From NCBI GenBank assembly GCA_014799735.1, contig JAAVHL010000041.1, positions 1 through 35,338 on the forward strand: DNA of 35,338 nucleotides, read 5' to 3'. Position numbers and translations under genes: made by a program. Shown here in pieces: positions 26,812-35,338 of the stretch; position 1 is the first letter of the stretch, and every line of letters begins with the position of its first letter. Source of the stretch: Ruminococcus sp. (GTDB lineage Bacteria; Bacillota; Clostridia; Oscillospirales; Ruminococcaceae). A model generated the notes under the pieces. It worked only from the letters and a program-made list of their open reading frames with translations, searched no databases and was not told the DNA's origin.

Positions 26812-26840
26812 TTGACAAAACGGGAAAACAGTGGTATACT
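26812..26840 (+). promoter_or_regulatory. Sigma-A promoter for SAM riboswitch/metK
   Basis: TTGACA (26812-26817), 17-nt spacer, TATACT (26835-26840). Confidence 0.8.
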
Positions 26841-26861
26841 AAAATCACAATCAAATATGCC

Positions 26862-26965
26862 TTATCAAGAGCGGCTGAGGAACTGGTCCTGTGAAGCCCG
26901 GCAACCTAATTACAGTGATGTGAGAAAGGTGCTAAATCCTGCGGAGTTTTCCGAGAGATGAGGAA
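26862..26965 (+). ncRNA. SAM-I riboswitch (S-box)
   Basis: TTATCAAGAGCGGCTGAGGAACTGGTCCTGTGAAGCCCGGCAACCT...AAGGTGCTAAATCCTGCGGAG...GAGAGATGAGG. Confidence 0.97.
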
Positions 26966-26982
26966 TTTTTTGTAAAAATTTC

Positions 26983-27020
26983 GCAGCGCTTGGAGAAGTT
27001 CCAAACGCTGCTTTTGTTTT
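26983..27020 (+). terminator. Terminator of the SAM riboswitch
   Basis: GCAGCGCTTGGAGAAGTTCCAAACGCTGC then TTTTGTTTT. Confidence 0.8.
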
Positions 27021-27053
27021 AAATGCAAATTTCAAGATGGAAAGGTGATTTTT

Positions 27054-28235
27054 ATGTCCAAAATGCTGTTTACCTCCGAGTCCGTTACGGAGGGACATCC
27101 CGACAAAATCTGCGACCAGATTTCCGACGCTATCCTCGACGCTATCCTCGCCAAAGACCCCATGGGACGCGTTGCCTGCGAGACCACCGTTACTACGGGC
27201 ATGGCTATGTGCATGGGTGAAATTTCCACAAGCTGCTATGTGGATATCCCCAAGATCGTAAGACAGGTCATTATCGACATCGGCTACGACCGCGCAAAGT
27301 ACGGCTTTGACGGTCACACCTGCGCCGTTATGCAGTCCATAGACGAGCAGTCCTCCGATATCGCAATGGGCGTTGACGAGGCTCTCGAACACAAGGAGGG
27401 CGAGGGCTCCGACAAGTTCATGACCGGAGCGGGCGATCAGGGTATGATGTTCGGCTACGCCTGCAACGAGACCCCCGAGCTTATGCCGCTGCCTATCGCG
27501 CTTGCTCACAAGCTGGCAAAAAAGCTTACCGAAGTGCGTAAAACAGGCGCGCTGCCCTATCTTCGTCCCGACGGAAAAACTCAGGTCACCGTCGAGTATG
27601 AGGACGGCAAGCCCGTAAAGGTTGAGACTGTTGTAGTTTCCTCTCAGCACGCGGCTGAGGTGTCGCTTGAAAAGATCCGCGCGGACATTATCGAAAAGGT
27701 CATCAAGCCCACCATTCCCGCAGAGCTTCTTGCGGACGATACCAAGTACTTTGTAAACCCCACAGGACGTTTCGTTATCGGCGGTCCTCAGGGCGACAGC
27801 GGTCTTACGGGACGCAAAATTATTGTTGATACATACGGCGGATACGCACGTCACGGCGGCGGAGCGTTCAGCGGCAAGGACCCCACAAAGGTTGACCGCA
27901 GCGCGGCTTACGCGGCAAGATACGTTGCGAAAAACATTGTTGCGGCCGAACTTGCCGACAAGTGCGAGGTACAGCTTGCATACGCGATAGGCGTTGCAAA
28001 GCCCGTTTCGATAATGGTTGACACATTTGGCACGGGCAAGGTCTCCGACGATAAGCTTGCCGAGGCTGTGGACAAGGTATTCGACCTGCGTCCCGCGGCT
28101 ATAATCGAAGCTCTGGAGCTTCGCAAGCCCCAGTACCGCAAGCTTGCGGCATACGGACACATGGGACGCGAGGAGCTTGGCGTTGCATGGGAGCGTACAG
28201 ACCGTGCTGACGAGCTGAAAAAGGCAGTGCAGTAA
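27054..28235 (+). CDS. metK: S-adenosylmethionine synthetase
   Basis: [62 protein letters not shown]. Confidence 0.98.
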   Translation: MSKMLFTSESVTEGHPDKICDQISDAILDAILAKDPMGRVACETTVTTGMAMCMGEISTSCYVDIPKIVRQVIIDIGYDRAKYGFDGHTCAVMQSIDEQSSDIAMGVDEALEHKEGEGSDKFMTGAGDQGMMFGYACNETPELMPLPIALAHKLAKKLTEVRKTGALPYLRPDGKTQVTVEYEDGKPVKVETVVVSSQHAAEVSLEKIRADIIEKVIKPTIPAELLADDTKYFVNPTGRFVIGGPQGDSGLTGRKIIVDTYGGYARHGGGAFSGKDPTKVDRSAAYAARYVAKNIVAAELADKCEVQLAYAIGVAKPVSIMVDTFGTGKVSDDKLAEAVDKVFDLRPAAIIEALELRKPQYRKLAAYGHMGREELGVAWERTDRADELKKAVQ

Positions 28236-28244
28236 AATTATTCC

Positions 28245-28282
28245 AAGAACGGCTATGCCCGAAAGGCGTGCCGTTCTTTTTT
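28245..28282 (+). terminator. Rho-independent terminator after metK
   Basis: AAGAACGGC...GCCGTTCTT followed by TTTT. Confidence 0.8.
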
Positions 28283-28291
28283 GCGTACAAA

Positions 28292-28348
28292 ATAAAAAGC
28301 GCAGAGCGCAGTTCCGCCGATATGCGGTTCTGCGCTCTGCGTTTGTAT
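28292..28348. terminator. Long inverted repeat terminator between converging metK and fucI
   Basis: CGCAGAGCGCAG (28300-28311) / CTGCGCTCTGCG (28330-28341); T-rich on the minus strand side (CTTTTTATTTTG). Confidence 0.75.
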
Positions 28349-28367
28349 TAGCTTCACAGAGTTTGCA

Positions 28368-30137
28368 TTACTTATAGATAGCGCCGTAGTGCGCGCAGGC
28401 TCTGTAGTCCGCGCTCTCCTTGTCAGCTGTGCCGAAGCCCGTCCAGCTGTGGGGACGGTAGATCCTTTCCTCGGAAACGTTGTGCATGGAAACGGGAATT
28501 CTCAGCATTGAAGCAAGAGTTATCAGGTCTGCACCGATGTGTCCGTAAGTCAGAGAACCGTGGTTCGCGCCCCAGTTCGCCATAACGGAGTAAACGTCCG
28601 CAAAAGCGCCCTTGCCCGTAAGCTCGGGGACGAACCATGTGGTAGGCCATGTCTTGTCAGTGCGCTCGTCAAGTGGCTTGTGTATCTCGTCGGGAAGCGT
28701 CACGGTGTAGCCCTCCGCAAGCTGAAGAACAGGTCCCACGCCGTCAACAATGTTTACACGTATCATTGTCACGGGCATTTCAGCCTGTGTCTTAAAGTGT
28801 GAGGAAAATCCGCCGCCTCTGAAATAGCCGAGGTTTGCGGGACACCAGTCCGTTGCGCCAAGCATTGCGGAAATGTCCTCGTCGGTAACGTCCCACCACT
28901 GCTTCATAAGGTTTTCGCCCTTTTCGTTTTTGGCAAGACCTGTTGCGTCCACAGACGCCGCGCCCGAATTTATCAGGTGGATAAATCCGTTCTTAGCTCT
29001 GCCCTCGGGCTTTTTGCCTGTAACTCTTTCCACCGCTTCGGGGCTCCAGTATGTTCTCACGTCAGCAAATACGGAAGCCCTGCCTGTGAGCATATTTCCG
29101 AAAAGCATTGCCGTGCCGTTGAGACCGTCGTTCTCAGTTGCAAGCAGAACAGGCTGTTTTTTGCCGTTCCAGTCGAATGTGGAGTTGAGAATACTCTCCG
29201 CAAAATCCGCGTTGGGAAGCCAGTCCGTCCACATTCTCTGACCCTGAAAACCGCCGAAGATAGCATTCCTGCCGCGGGACTCCTCATGCCAGCCCATTTC
29301 CGCAAGCTTGGGGTTGCCAAGCATGATGTCGCGGATTATAATTATCATTTTCACGCAGAATTCCCATTGCTCCTCGTGGGACATAACGCTCTTGTTTCCG
29401 GGGTTTATTTCGGTGTTCACGTCCATGCCCTCGGGACAGTTTTTCTTTGTCCATGCAAGAGCCTTTTCGTACTCCTCCCGGTCGTAAATTTCAAGCTTAA
29501 CGCGGCGGAGGATTTCCGTCATGTCAACCCATTCGGGACGCACGCCAAGATATTTCTGCATAAACAAAGCGTTGCAGTAAGAGCCGCCGATACCCATAGC
29601 GACTGCGCCGAGACCAACATAAGCCTTGTTTCTTATCTGACCTACAGCGGCGGCACACCTTGCAAAGCGGAGGATTTTTTCCGCAACATCGTCGGGAATT
29701 GAGGTGTCCGTCATGTCCTTAACGTCCCTGCCGTAAATCGCAAATGCGGGCAAGCCGTTCTGGGCGTGAGCCGCCATAGCCGCCGCAAGATAAACCGCTC
29801 CGGGACGCTCCGTTCCGTTAAAGCCCCAAACTGCCTTTATTGTCAGCGGGTTCATGTCAATGGTCTCCGTGCCGTAGCACCAGCAGGGCGTAACGGAAAG
29901 AGTTGCACACACATTCTGAGTGCTGAAAAATTCCTCGGTCTTGTACGCTTCCGCACCGCCGCCTATCGTGCAGGGGGCAATAACGCACTCCAAGGGCGTG
30001 CCGTCAGCATAGCGGCAGTTCTTTTCGATAAGCTCCTTTGCGGCTTTCGCCATGCTCATTGTCTGAACCTCGAGAGACTCCCGGATACCGAACTGACGAC
30101 CGTCAATTACGGGTCTGATACCGATTTTTGGATTCAT
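28368..30137 (-). CDS. fucI: L-fucose isomerase
   Basis: [37 protein letters not shown]...[30 protein letters not shown]...[18 protein letters not shown]. Confidence 0.97.
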   Translation of the reverse strand: MNPKIGIRPVIDGRQFGIRESLEVQTMSMAKAAKELIEKNCRYADGTPLECVIAPCTIGGGAEAYKTEEFFSTQNVCATLSVTPCWCYGTETIDMNPLTIKAVWGFNGTERPGAVYLAAAMAAHAQNGLPAFAIYGRDVKDMTDTSIPDDVAEKILRFARCAAAVGQIRNKAYVGLGAVAMGIGGSYCNALFMQKYLGVRPEWVDMTEILRRVKLEIYDREEYEKALAWTKKNCPEGMDVNTEINPGNKSVMSHEEQWEFCVKMIIIIRDIMLGNPKLAEMGWHEESRGRNAIFGGFQGQRMWTDWLPNADFAESILNSTFDWNGKKQPVLLATENDGLNGTAMLFGNMLTGRASVFADVRTYWSPEAVERVTGKKPEGRAKNGFIHLINSGAASVDATGLAKNEKGENLMKQWWDVTDEDISAMLGATDWCPANLGYFRGGGFSSHFKTQAEMPVTMIRVNIVDGVGPVLQLAEGYTVTLPDEIHKPLDERTDKTWPTTWFVPELTGKGAFADVYSVMANWGANHGSLTYGHIGADLITLASMLRIPVSMHNVSEERIYRPHSWTGFGTADKESADYRACAHYGAIYK

Positions 30138-30178
30138 GATTATCTTCTCCTTTTTAATTTATTTAAAGCGAGTTTTTC

Positions 30179-30835
30179 TCACTTTGATTTTAATTTTACT
30201 GTGATTGATGTGATTATTGCGCAAAAAAACAGCGACGGTAATATTAAAATAAAATATATTATTCCGAAAAGTATAATGCCCAATCCGTCCCAATCGCCGA
30301 TTATTGCACCAACTACAAATGACGCAAACGGCAAGATAACTGCCCAAAATCCGCCCAACTGTACCCATAGAATTTTTAAAGCAGAAAGATCGAATTTTTT
30401 TCTAAAATAAAATGCGGTGATCATATGGCTTATCAAAAGAACAACTATGGCTACATAATTAAAGTTAAGAATTTTATATGCGGCAATAATGTTGAATATA
30501 ATAAAAAATGTGCTGTAAATTATTTTTTGCTTGTAGGTCAATCCGTCGTGTGAAGCGATTGTGATTTTCTTTATTTCTCTGTTGGCGAAAAATTCGTCAA
30601 GATACGTTTCAGACATTATAAAAAGCTGACTTGCCTTATATTTAAACTTAACGCAGATTTTTGATGTTATTCCTTGATCATTTGTGATTTCAAGGATTTG
30701 TCCCATTGACGTATTTTCAAATTTGGCGGAGGTATCCTCAACAAATTCGGGATAACAATTTTTCACGTCCTCAACGGTATTGTAAAAATCCTTTTTATCC
30801 GCGTTATCGGAAATTACGCATAGGTATTTGTACAT
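30179..30835 (-). CDS. Hypothetical protein with cytoplasmic-like N-terminus and about 4 TM helices
   Basis: Start MYKYLCVISDNADKKDFY with AAGGGG upstream; hydrophobic C-terminal half; located between kinase and fucI. Confidence 0.75.
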   Translation of the reverse strand: MYKYLCVISDNADKKDFYNTVEDVKNCYPEFVEDTSAKFENTSMGQILEITNDQGITSKICVKFKYKASQLFIMSETYLDEFFANREIKKITIASHDGLTYKQKIIYSTFFIIFNIIAAYKILNFNYVAIVVLLISHMITAFYFRKKFDLSALKILWVQLGGFWAVILPFASFVVGAIIGDWDGLGIILFGIIYFILILPSLFFCAIITSITVKLKSK

Positions 30836-30846
30836 CAAATCACCCC

Positions 30847-32319
30847 TTAGTTCTGAAACTCTCTGTACCTCCGATACGCTTCCTCCCAAGCCTCGGCATT
30901 GTCGGGCGCAAATGCTTTCACGCTGTCGGAAACAGCAATTATTTTCCTCGCCGCCGCCATGTCGGGAATAGCCCCCGCCGCAATAAGCTGAATAGCAACG
31001 TTTCCGTAAGCCGTGGCTTCGATAGGACCTGCCGTTACGGTGCAGCCGGTGGCGTTCGCCGTCATTTTGCAAAGCAAGCCGTCCTTTGCCCCGCCGCCTA
31101 TCAGATTTATGGTGCGGTAATTTTTTTCGGTGCAGGTCTTAATTTCCTCAAAAGCCTGACGGTACTTTAGCGCAAGGCTTTCGTAAATGCAGCGCATAAC
31201 CTCTCCCACACTTTGGGGAACGTACTGTCCTGTCCTCTTGCAGAACTCCCGCACTCTTTCGGGAATGTCTCCCTCGGGAACAAATTCGGGCGCGTCTGGG
31301 TCAATAAAGCATTTGAAAGGTTCTGCCGCAAGAGCAAGCTTTTCAAGCTCGGCGTAGGAAAGCTCAGTCCCCTCACGTCTGAACTGGCGGCGTGATTCCT
31401 GAATAAGCCAAAGCCCGATTATGTTTTTCAGGAAAGTCGTTTTGCCGCCGTAGCCTGTTTCGTTGGTAATGTTCAGCTCCTCGGAGACGGAATTTATAAG
31501 CGGTTCGGAAAGCTCCGTGCCGAACAGAGACCACGTTCCGCAGGATATGAAAATGAAATCCTCTTCTTCCGTGGGAACGGCGCATACAGCGCATTGTGTG
31601 TCGTGTCCGCAGACCGCAATAACGTTTGCGGCGGGAGCGTTCAGTTCCTTGCAGATGTCCTCCCTGAGACTGCCTATGACCGTTCCTGACGGCACTATTT
31701 CCGTCAGCAGATTTTTCGGCAGCTTCAGCATACCGAGGACTGTGTCCGACCACCTTTTATTTACGGCGTTCATCATCTGCGTTGTGGAGGCGATGGAGAC
31801 CTCCGTCTTTTTTTCACCTGTCAGCATATAGTTGAAAAGGTCGGGCATAAGCAGCATTGTCCGCGCATTTTTCAGCATATGGGGACGATTGGTTTTCAGC
31901 GACAGAAGCTGAAAAACCGTATTTATGTCCATAAACTGATTGCCTGTAATTTTGTAAAAATGCTCCCTCGGGAACATTGTCAAAGCCTTGTCAACCATGC
32001 CCACGTTCCGCTCGTCGCGGTAGTGAACAGGGGCTTCAATGATAGTTCCGTCCGCGCCTATCAGACCAAAATCCACGCCCCATGTGTCCACGCCTATGCT
32101 GCCGAAGCCGCCCGCAAGAGCCGCTTTGGAAATGCCCTGCTTCACCTCGTAAAAAAGGCGGTAAATGTCCCAGTAAAGGGTGTTCCCGATTTTCACGGGG
32201 TTGTTTTCAAAACGGTGAATTTCCTCCAAGGTGATTTTTTCGCCGTCAAATTTTCCAAGCATGGCGCGTCCGCTTGACGCTCCGAAATCAAAGGCAAGAA
32301 CACGGTTTTCGTTACTCAT
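30847..32319 (-). CDS. FGGY carbohydrate kinase (rhamnulokinase/L-fuculokinase)
   Basis: MSNENRVLAFDFGASSGRAMLGKFDGEKITLEEIHRFENNPV...GVDTWGVDFGLI...HDTQCAVCAVP...LIGGGAKDGLLCKMTANAT. Confidence 0.92.
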   Translation of the reverse strand: MSNENRVLAFDFGASSGRAMLGKFDGEKITLEEIHRFENNPVKIGNTLYWDIYRLFYEVKQGISKAALAGGFGSIGVDTWGVDFGLIGADGTIIEAPVHYRDERNVGMVDKALTMFPREHFYKITGNQFMDINTVFQLLSLKTNRPHMLKNARTMLLMPDLFNYMLTGEKKTEVSIASTTQMMNAVNKRWSDTVLGMLKLPKNLLTEIVPSGTVIGSLREDICKELNAPAANVIAVCGHDTQCAVCAVPTEEEDFIFISCGTWSLFGTELSEPLINSVSEELNITNETGYGGKTTFLKNIIGLWLIQESRRQFRREGTELSYAELEKLALAAEPFKCFIDPDAPEFVPEGDIPERVREFCKRTGQYVPQSVGEVMRCIYESLALKYRQAFEEIKTCTEKNYRTINLIGGGAKDGLLCKMTANATGCTVTAGPIEATAYGNVAIQLIAAGAIPDMAAARKIIAVSDSVKAFAPDNAEAWEEAYRRYREFQN

Positions 32320-32744
32320 TTCACCACGCCTTTCTTTAAGATAATGTTAGCGTAAATCGCTTCCTCGCCCGTGGCAACCACAGCGTATGCGGTTTTAGCG
32401 CGCTCGTAAAATGCGAAACGTTCTATCATTTCAATCTTGCAGTTTTCCGGCTCGTATTTGTTGATAATTTCTTTGTACTCGTCCCATATCGTGGGGACAA
32501 CAGGGTCGCCCTTGACAACCTCCATAAGCATAACGGGCTTGTCGGTGTAAGTGTCAAGCGGGAAAAGCTTCATTATCGCGTCCAGCAACTCGGGTACGCC
32601 GTGACCGTCGCAGCGGACAACGCGCTTTCCGATAGTCTCGGACGGGAAATTTCCGTCGGCAATAACGATTTCGTCGCCGTGACCCATTTCCATAAGAATT
32701 TTTACAAGCTCGGGGGATAAGATTTTCGGTATGTTTTTCAGCAT
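32316..32744 (-). CDS. fucU: RbsD/FucU family L-fucose mutarotase
   Basis: MLKNIPKILSPELVKILMEMGHGDEIVIADGNFPSETIGKRVVRCDGHGVPELLDAI. Confidence 0.94.
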   Translation of the reverse strand: MLKNIPKILSPELVKILMEMGHGDEIVIADGNFPSETIGKRVVRCDGHGVPELLDAIMKLFPLDTYTDKPVMLMEVVKGDPVVPTIWDEYKEIINKYEPENCKIEMIERFAFYERAKTAYAVVATGEEAIYANIILKKGVVK

Positions 32745-32770
32745 TTTTCATTTCTCCTTTTAAAAATATT

Positions 32771-33427
32771 TTATTCATTGTCGTCAGTAACATCAGGCTC
32801 TTTGCCGCCGCTTACAGTGACCTTGACCGCCGAATACACCGCCGCTTTTTCAAATGCGGGCGGGTCTGTTGCGATAACTTTTCCATTCGGTACATCATCG
32901 GAATATTCACTTACAAATCCTACTGTAAAAGTACTTTCTTCAAGTATTATCTTTGCGTCCTCAAAATCAAGTCCGATAACATCAGCAACATCAACCATTC
33001 TCACGCCCCTGCTTACAATACAGCGTATTTCCGGAAGAGAAGAAACCATGTTGTGCGGTACAGGATCTTGCCGCATAATCGTACCTTTTGGATATTCGTA
33101 AGAATATTCTTCGTGTTGAACGATAAGTTCAAAATATTCACCATACGACGATTGGCATTCATCATAATCAAGTCCTACCAAATCAGGCACCCAAATAGGG
33201 TCTACAATAGTTTGAATTGCGGTAAACCAATTATTTACTGATATAAATGACATAACCGGCACAAGCAATGCAAAAACGACTGCGGCAATTTTAGTTTTTT
33301 TCATCTGCCTGCGTTTTTTCTTTTTTACAATTAATATTATCGCAAGCACCACAGCTGCAATAAGTGACCAGAACGCAAGTAAAGCAAATATTACCATTTG
33401 AATGCGTGCTTTTGTAATAATTTCCAT
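32771..33427 (-). CDS. Membrane-anchored PASTA-domain protein B
   Basis: TM segments then VPDLVGLDYDECQSSYGEYFELIVQHEEYSYEYPKGTIMRQDP and DVIGLDFEDAKIILEESTFTVGFVSEYSDDVPNGKVIATDPP; no kinase domain. Start set by homology to paralog A. Confidence 0.85.
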   Translation of the reverse strand: MEIITKARIQMVIFALLAFWSLIAAVVLAIILIVKKKKRRQMKKTKIAAVVFALLVPVMSFISVNNWFTAIQTIVDPIWVPDLVGLDYDECQSSYGEYFELIVQHEEYSYEYPKGTIMRQDPVPHNMVSSLPEIRCIVSRGVRMVDVADVIGLDFEDAKIILEESTFTVGFVSEYSDDVPNGKVIATDPPAFEKAAVYSAVKVTVSGGKEPDVTDDNE

Positions 33428-33459
33428 TATGCACCAATCCTCCGGTGTAATTTCTCCTA

Positions 33460-34149
33460 TCATTCGGTGCTGTCAGGAACGTCAGGCTCTTTGCCGCCGC
33501 TTACTGTGAGCTTTACCGCCGAACCATACGCCGCTTTTTCAAATTCGGGCGGGTCTGTTGCGATAACCTTTCCCTTTGGTACATCGTCGGAATATTCGCT
33601 CACAAAGCCAACTACAAATTTGTCGTTGTCTCCAAGTATTGTCCTTGCATCCTCAAAATCAAGCCCGATAACATTGCTGACTGTAACCATTCTCACGCCT
33701 TTGCTTACCGTGCAGTGTACTGTTGATAAGCCAACCAAATATTCCGCACCCTCAGCAGGTTTTTGGTCGATTATCGTTCCCTCGGGATATTCGGAGGAAT
33801 ATTCCATTATTTCAACGGTAAGTTCAAATTTATCGGAATTATTTTCTTTACATTCCTTATATGAAAGTCCTATTATATTAGGCATCTTTTCAACAGTCCC
33901 GAACCCGGGTGGGAGAGGCGGCGGAGGCGGTGGGCGTTTTATATAATCATATATTGCTTTAGAGGCGATAATTGTTACAATTATTGCAGAAATAACAGCG
34001 GCAATTTTAACTTTTTTCATTTGCTTGCGTTTTTCTTTTTTGGCAATTATCAGCCTGATAATGCACACAAGCATTACAATAACTGCGGCTAACGGAATTA
34101 AAACGCATAATATATCAAATGTGCCTATGTAAACTAAGGTAGCACACAT
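33460..34149 (-). CDS. Membrane-anchored PASTA-domain protein A (tandem paralog)
   Basis: TM segments, proline-rich RPPPPPPLPPG, then MPNIIGLSYKECKENNSDKFELTVEIMEYSSEYPEGTIIDQKPAEG and NVIGLDFEDARTILGDNDKFVVGFVSEYSDDVPKGKVIATDPP. Confidence 0.87.
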   Translation of the reverse strand: MCATLVYIGTFDILCVLIPLAAVIVMLVCIIRLIIAKKEKRKQMKKVKIAAVISAIIVTIIASKAIYDYIKRPPPPPPLPPGFGTVEKMPNIIGLSYKECKENNSDKFELTVEIMEYSSEYPEGTIIDQKPAEGAEYLVGLSTVHCTVSKGVRMVTVSNVIGLDFEDARTILGDNDKFVVGFVSEYSDDVPKGKVIATDPPEFEKAAYGSAVKLTVSGGKEPDVPDSTE

Positions 34150-34293
34150 TATGCACCATCTCCAAAATTATTTTAATCAACACTTAATAACCAACAGCGT
34201 AAAAATTATTGATTATTAACTGTTAATTATTATTTCTGCAAGGGACAAGCCTGTACCGGAATAAGCCCGTCCCCTGCAAAAGTATAACGTCAA

Positions 34294-34983
34294 TTATTTG
34301 TCTCCGTAAGGATACTTCTTGTAGCCGGGGTGCTTGCCGGTCACCTTGTAGTTCTCGCGCATAGAGCAGAGACGGTCGATGTTTTCGCGGGAAATTTCCC
34401 TCTCTCCGCCAAGCAGGTGCGCCGTAAGGGAGATCTTGGCAAAAAGCTCCAGAGTTTCCATGCGGTAGTACGCGGTGAGCAGATCAGCTCCCACGGTAAG
34501 CGCGCCGTGGTTCTGCAAAAGCATAACGTCGTGTTCCTTTAAGTATGGTGTAATTGCTTCGGGGACTTCATATGTAGACGGCGTTCCGTAGGGCGTAACG
34601 GGAACGCTTCCCACCGCAATGACCGCTTCGATCATGGTGTAGCCGTCCAGAGCCTTGTTCGCAACAGCGTAGCCCGTAGCCGTAGGCGGATGAGCATGAA
34701 CAACTCCTCCTACATCGGGACGCTCCTCATAGCAGCGCAGGTGCATTTTTATCTCCGAGGACGGTCTGTAGCCCTCGTTTGCTTCAAGAATTTCGCCCTT
34801 GGCGTTGATCTTCACGATCTTTTCGGGAGTGATAAAGCTTTTGCTTACTCCCGTGGGGGTAGCAAGGAAAGTTCCGTCTCCAAGCCTTACGGAAACGTTT
34901 CCGTCGTTAGCGGCAACCCAGCCCAGCTGCCACATTTTATGACATACGTCGCACATTAAATCTTTGATTTCCTGTTCATTCAT
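34294..34983 (-). CDS. fucA: L-fuculose-phosphate aldolase (class II aldolase)
   Basis: DVCHKMWQLGWVAANDGNVSVRLGDGTFLATPTGVSK...VVHAHPPTATGYAVA...LLQNHGALTVG. Confidence 0.94.
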   Translation of the reverse strand: MNEQEIKDLMCDVCHKMWQLGWVAANDGNVSVRLGDGTFLATPTGVSKSFITPEKIVKINAKGEILEANEGYRPSSEIKMHLRCYEERPDVGGVVHAHPPTATGYAVANKALDGYTMIEAVIAVGSVPVTPYGTPSTYEVPEAITPYLKEHDVMLLQNHGALTVGADLLTAYYRMETLELFAKISLTAHLLGGEREISRENIDRLCSMRENYKVTGKHPGYKKYPYGDK

Positions 34984-34999
34984 ATTAAAAACTCCTTTT

Positions 35000-35019
35000 T
35001 ATGGTTATAGTATGGTTAT
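35000..35019 (-). promoter_or_regulatory. Candidate operator: tandem direct repeat TATGGTTAT-AG-TATGGTTAT upstream of fucA
   Basis: Two identical 9-mers at 35000-35008 and 35011-35019 (11-bp period), between the fucA start and a promoter-like TGGACT-17-TATAAT on the minus strand. Confidence 0.45.
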
Positions 35020-35171
35020 ATTATACAATATTTTGATAAAAAAGTCCACAAAATTTTATATTTGCGCGAAAAAATAAGTTGCAGACTTTTAGTTATTCTG
35101 CACAAGTGTGCGCTTGCACAGGAATTAATTTCGGACGGTAAATTTTGATTTTACGCACCATGTAGCAAATC

Positions 35172-35338
35172 TTAGGCGGCGAAGCCGCCGACTAAAGCTG
35201 GTCGAGCTGAGCCCAGCTCGCAGAAGTCCAGAGGGCGGAGCCTTTTGGTCGCCGCCCGCAGGCGGCGAAATCTCCTTTCGTCCGAAACGGTGAAAGGGGT
35301 GAGAAATGCGACAGCATTTCGAGGGGGAGCGGACACGA
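35172..35338. repeat. Palindrome-rich element at window end (continues beyond the window)
   Basis: GGCGGC-GAA-GCCGCC, CGAGCTG..CAGCTCG, CGCCGCC-CGCA-GGCGGCG, GAAATGC-GACA-GCATTTC; outer GTCCG/CGGAC. Confidence 0.7.

Noticed and set aside
26910-28160. 416-aa ORF antisense to metK
   Set aside because: Entirely opposite the strongly conserved metK; explained by GC-biased third codon positions. No RBS or family similarity.
33903-33935. G-rich tract (GGGTGGGAGAGGCGGCGGAGGCGGTGGG) as a G-quadruplex
   Set aside because: Explained by the proline codons of the RPPPPPPLPPG linker on the minus strand; mostly GG runs rather than four GGG runs.
1-35338. CRISPR array, integrase/transposase or prophage
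   Set aside because: No regularly spaced repeats, cas genes, recombinases or phage structural genes were recognised anywhere in the window.

Overview
The window is a gene-dense chromosomal segment from a low-to-mid-GC Firmicute, probably Oscillospiraceae/Ruminococcus-like (taxon inferred from gene content and style only). No CRISPR array, rRNA, tRNA, transposase or phage structural gene was seen. From left to right: the end of an ABC exporter operon (ATPase, two permeases, CPBP protease); a VWA-domain protein; an SGNH/CE2-type esterase; a membrane-fused PstS-like protein; PduL; a block of four small DNA-binding proteins (2 XRE, 2 Arc-like); fhs; an alpha/beta hydrolase; a preQ0/preQ1 operon (queD-queE-hyp-folE-AAA ATPase-queC) with queF nearby; NUDIX and GNAT genes; a housekeeping block (HAD, yhbY, nadD, yqeK, rsfS, TM protein, leuS, rpsU, efp); an FMN riboswitch with a RibU-like gene; a SAM riboswitch with metK; and a minus-strand L-fucose operon (fucA, two PASTA membrane proteins, fucU, kinase, TM protein, fucI). 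The signals most worth follow-up are: (1) a pseudoknot plus mutually exclusive terminator/antiterminator leader in front of queD, a candidate preQ1-type riboswitch of unassigned class; (2) a modular family of palindromic intergenic elements, with two copies showing compensatory hairpin changes, one hairpin containing the start codon of the SGNH gene, and one multi-branch cloverleaf; (3) a tandem pair of kinase-less PASTA membrane proteins and another TM protein inside the fucose operon; (4) a small FliF/YscJ-like protein behind a consensus sigma-A promoter; (5) a PstS-like domain fused to a multi-TM domain. All work was by eye; no searches or folding runs were performed.
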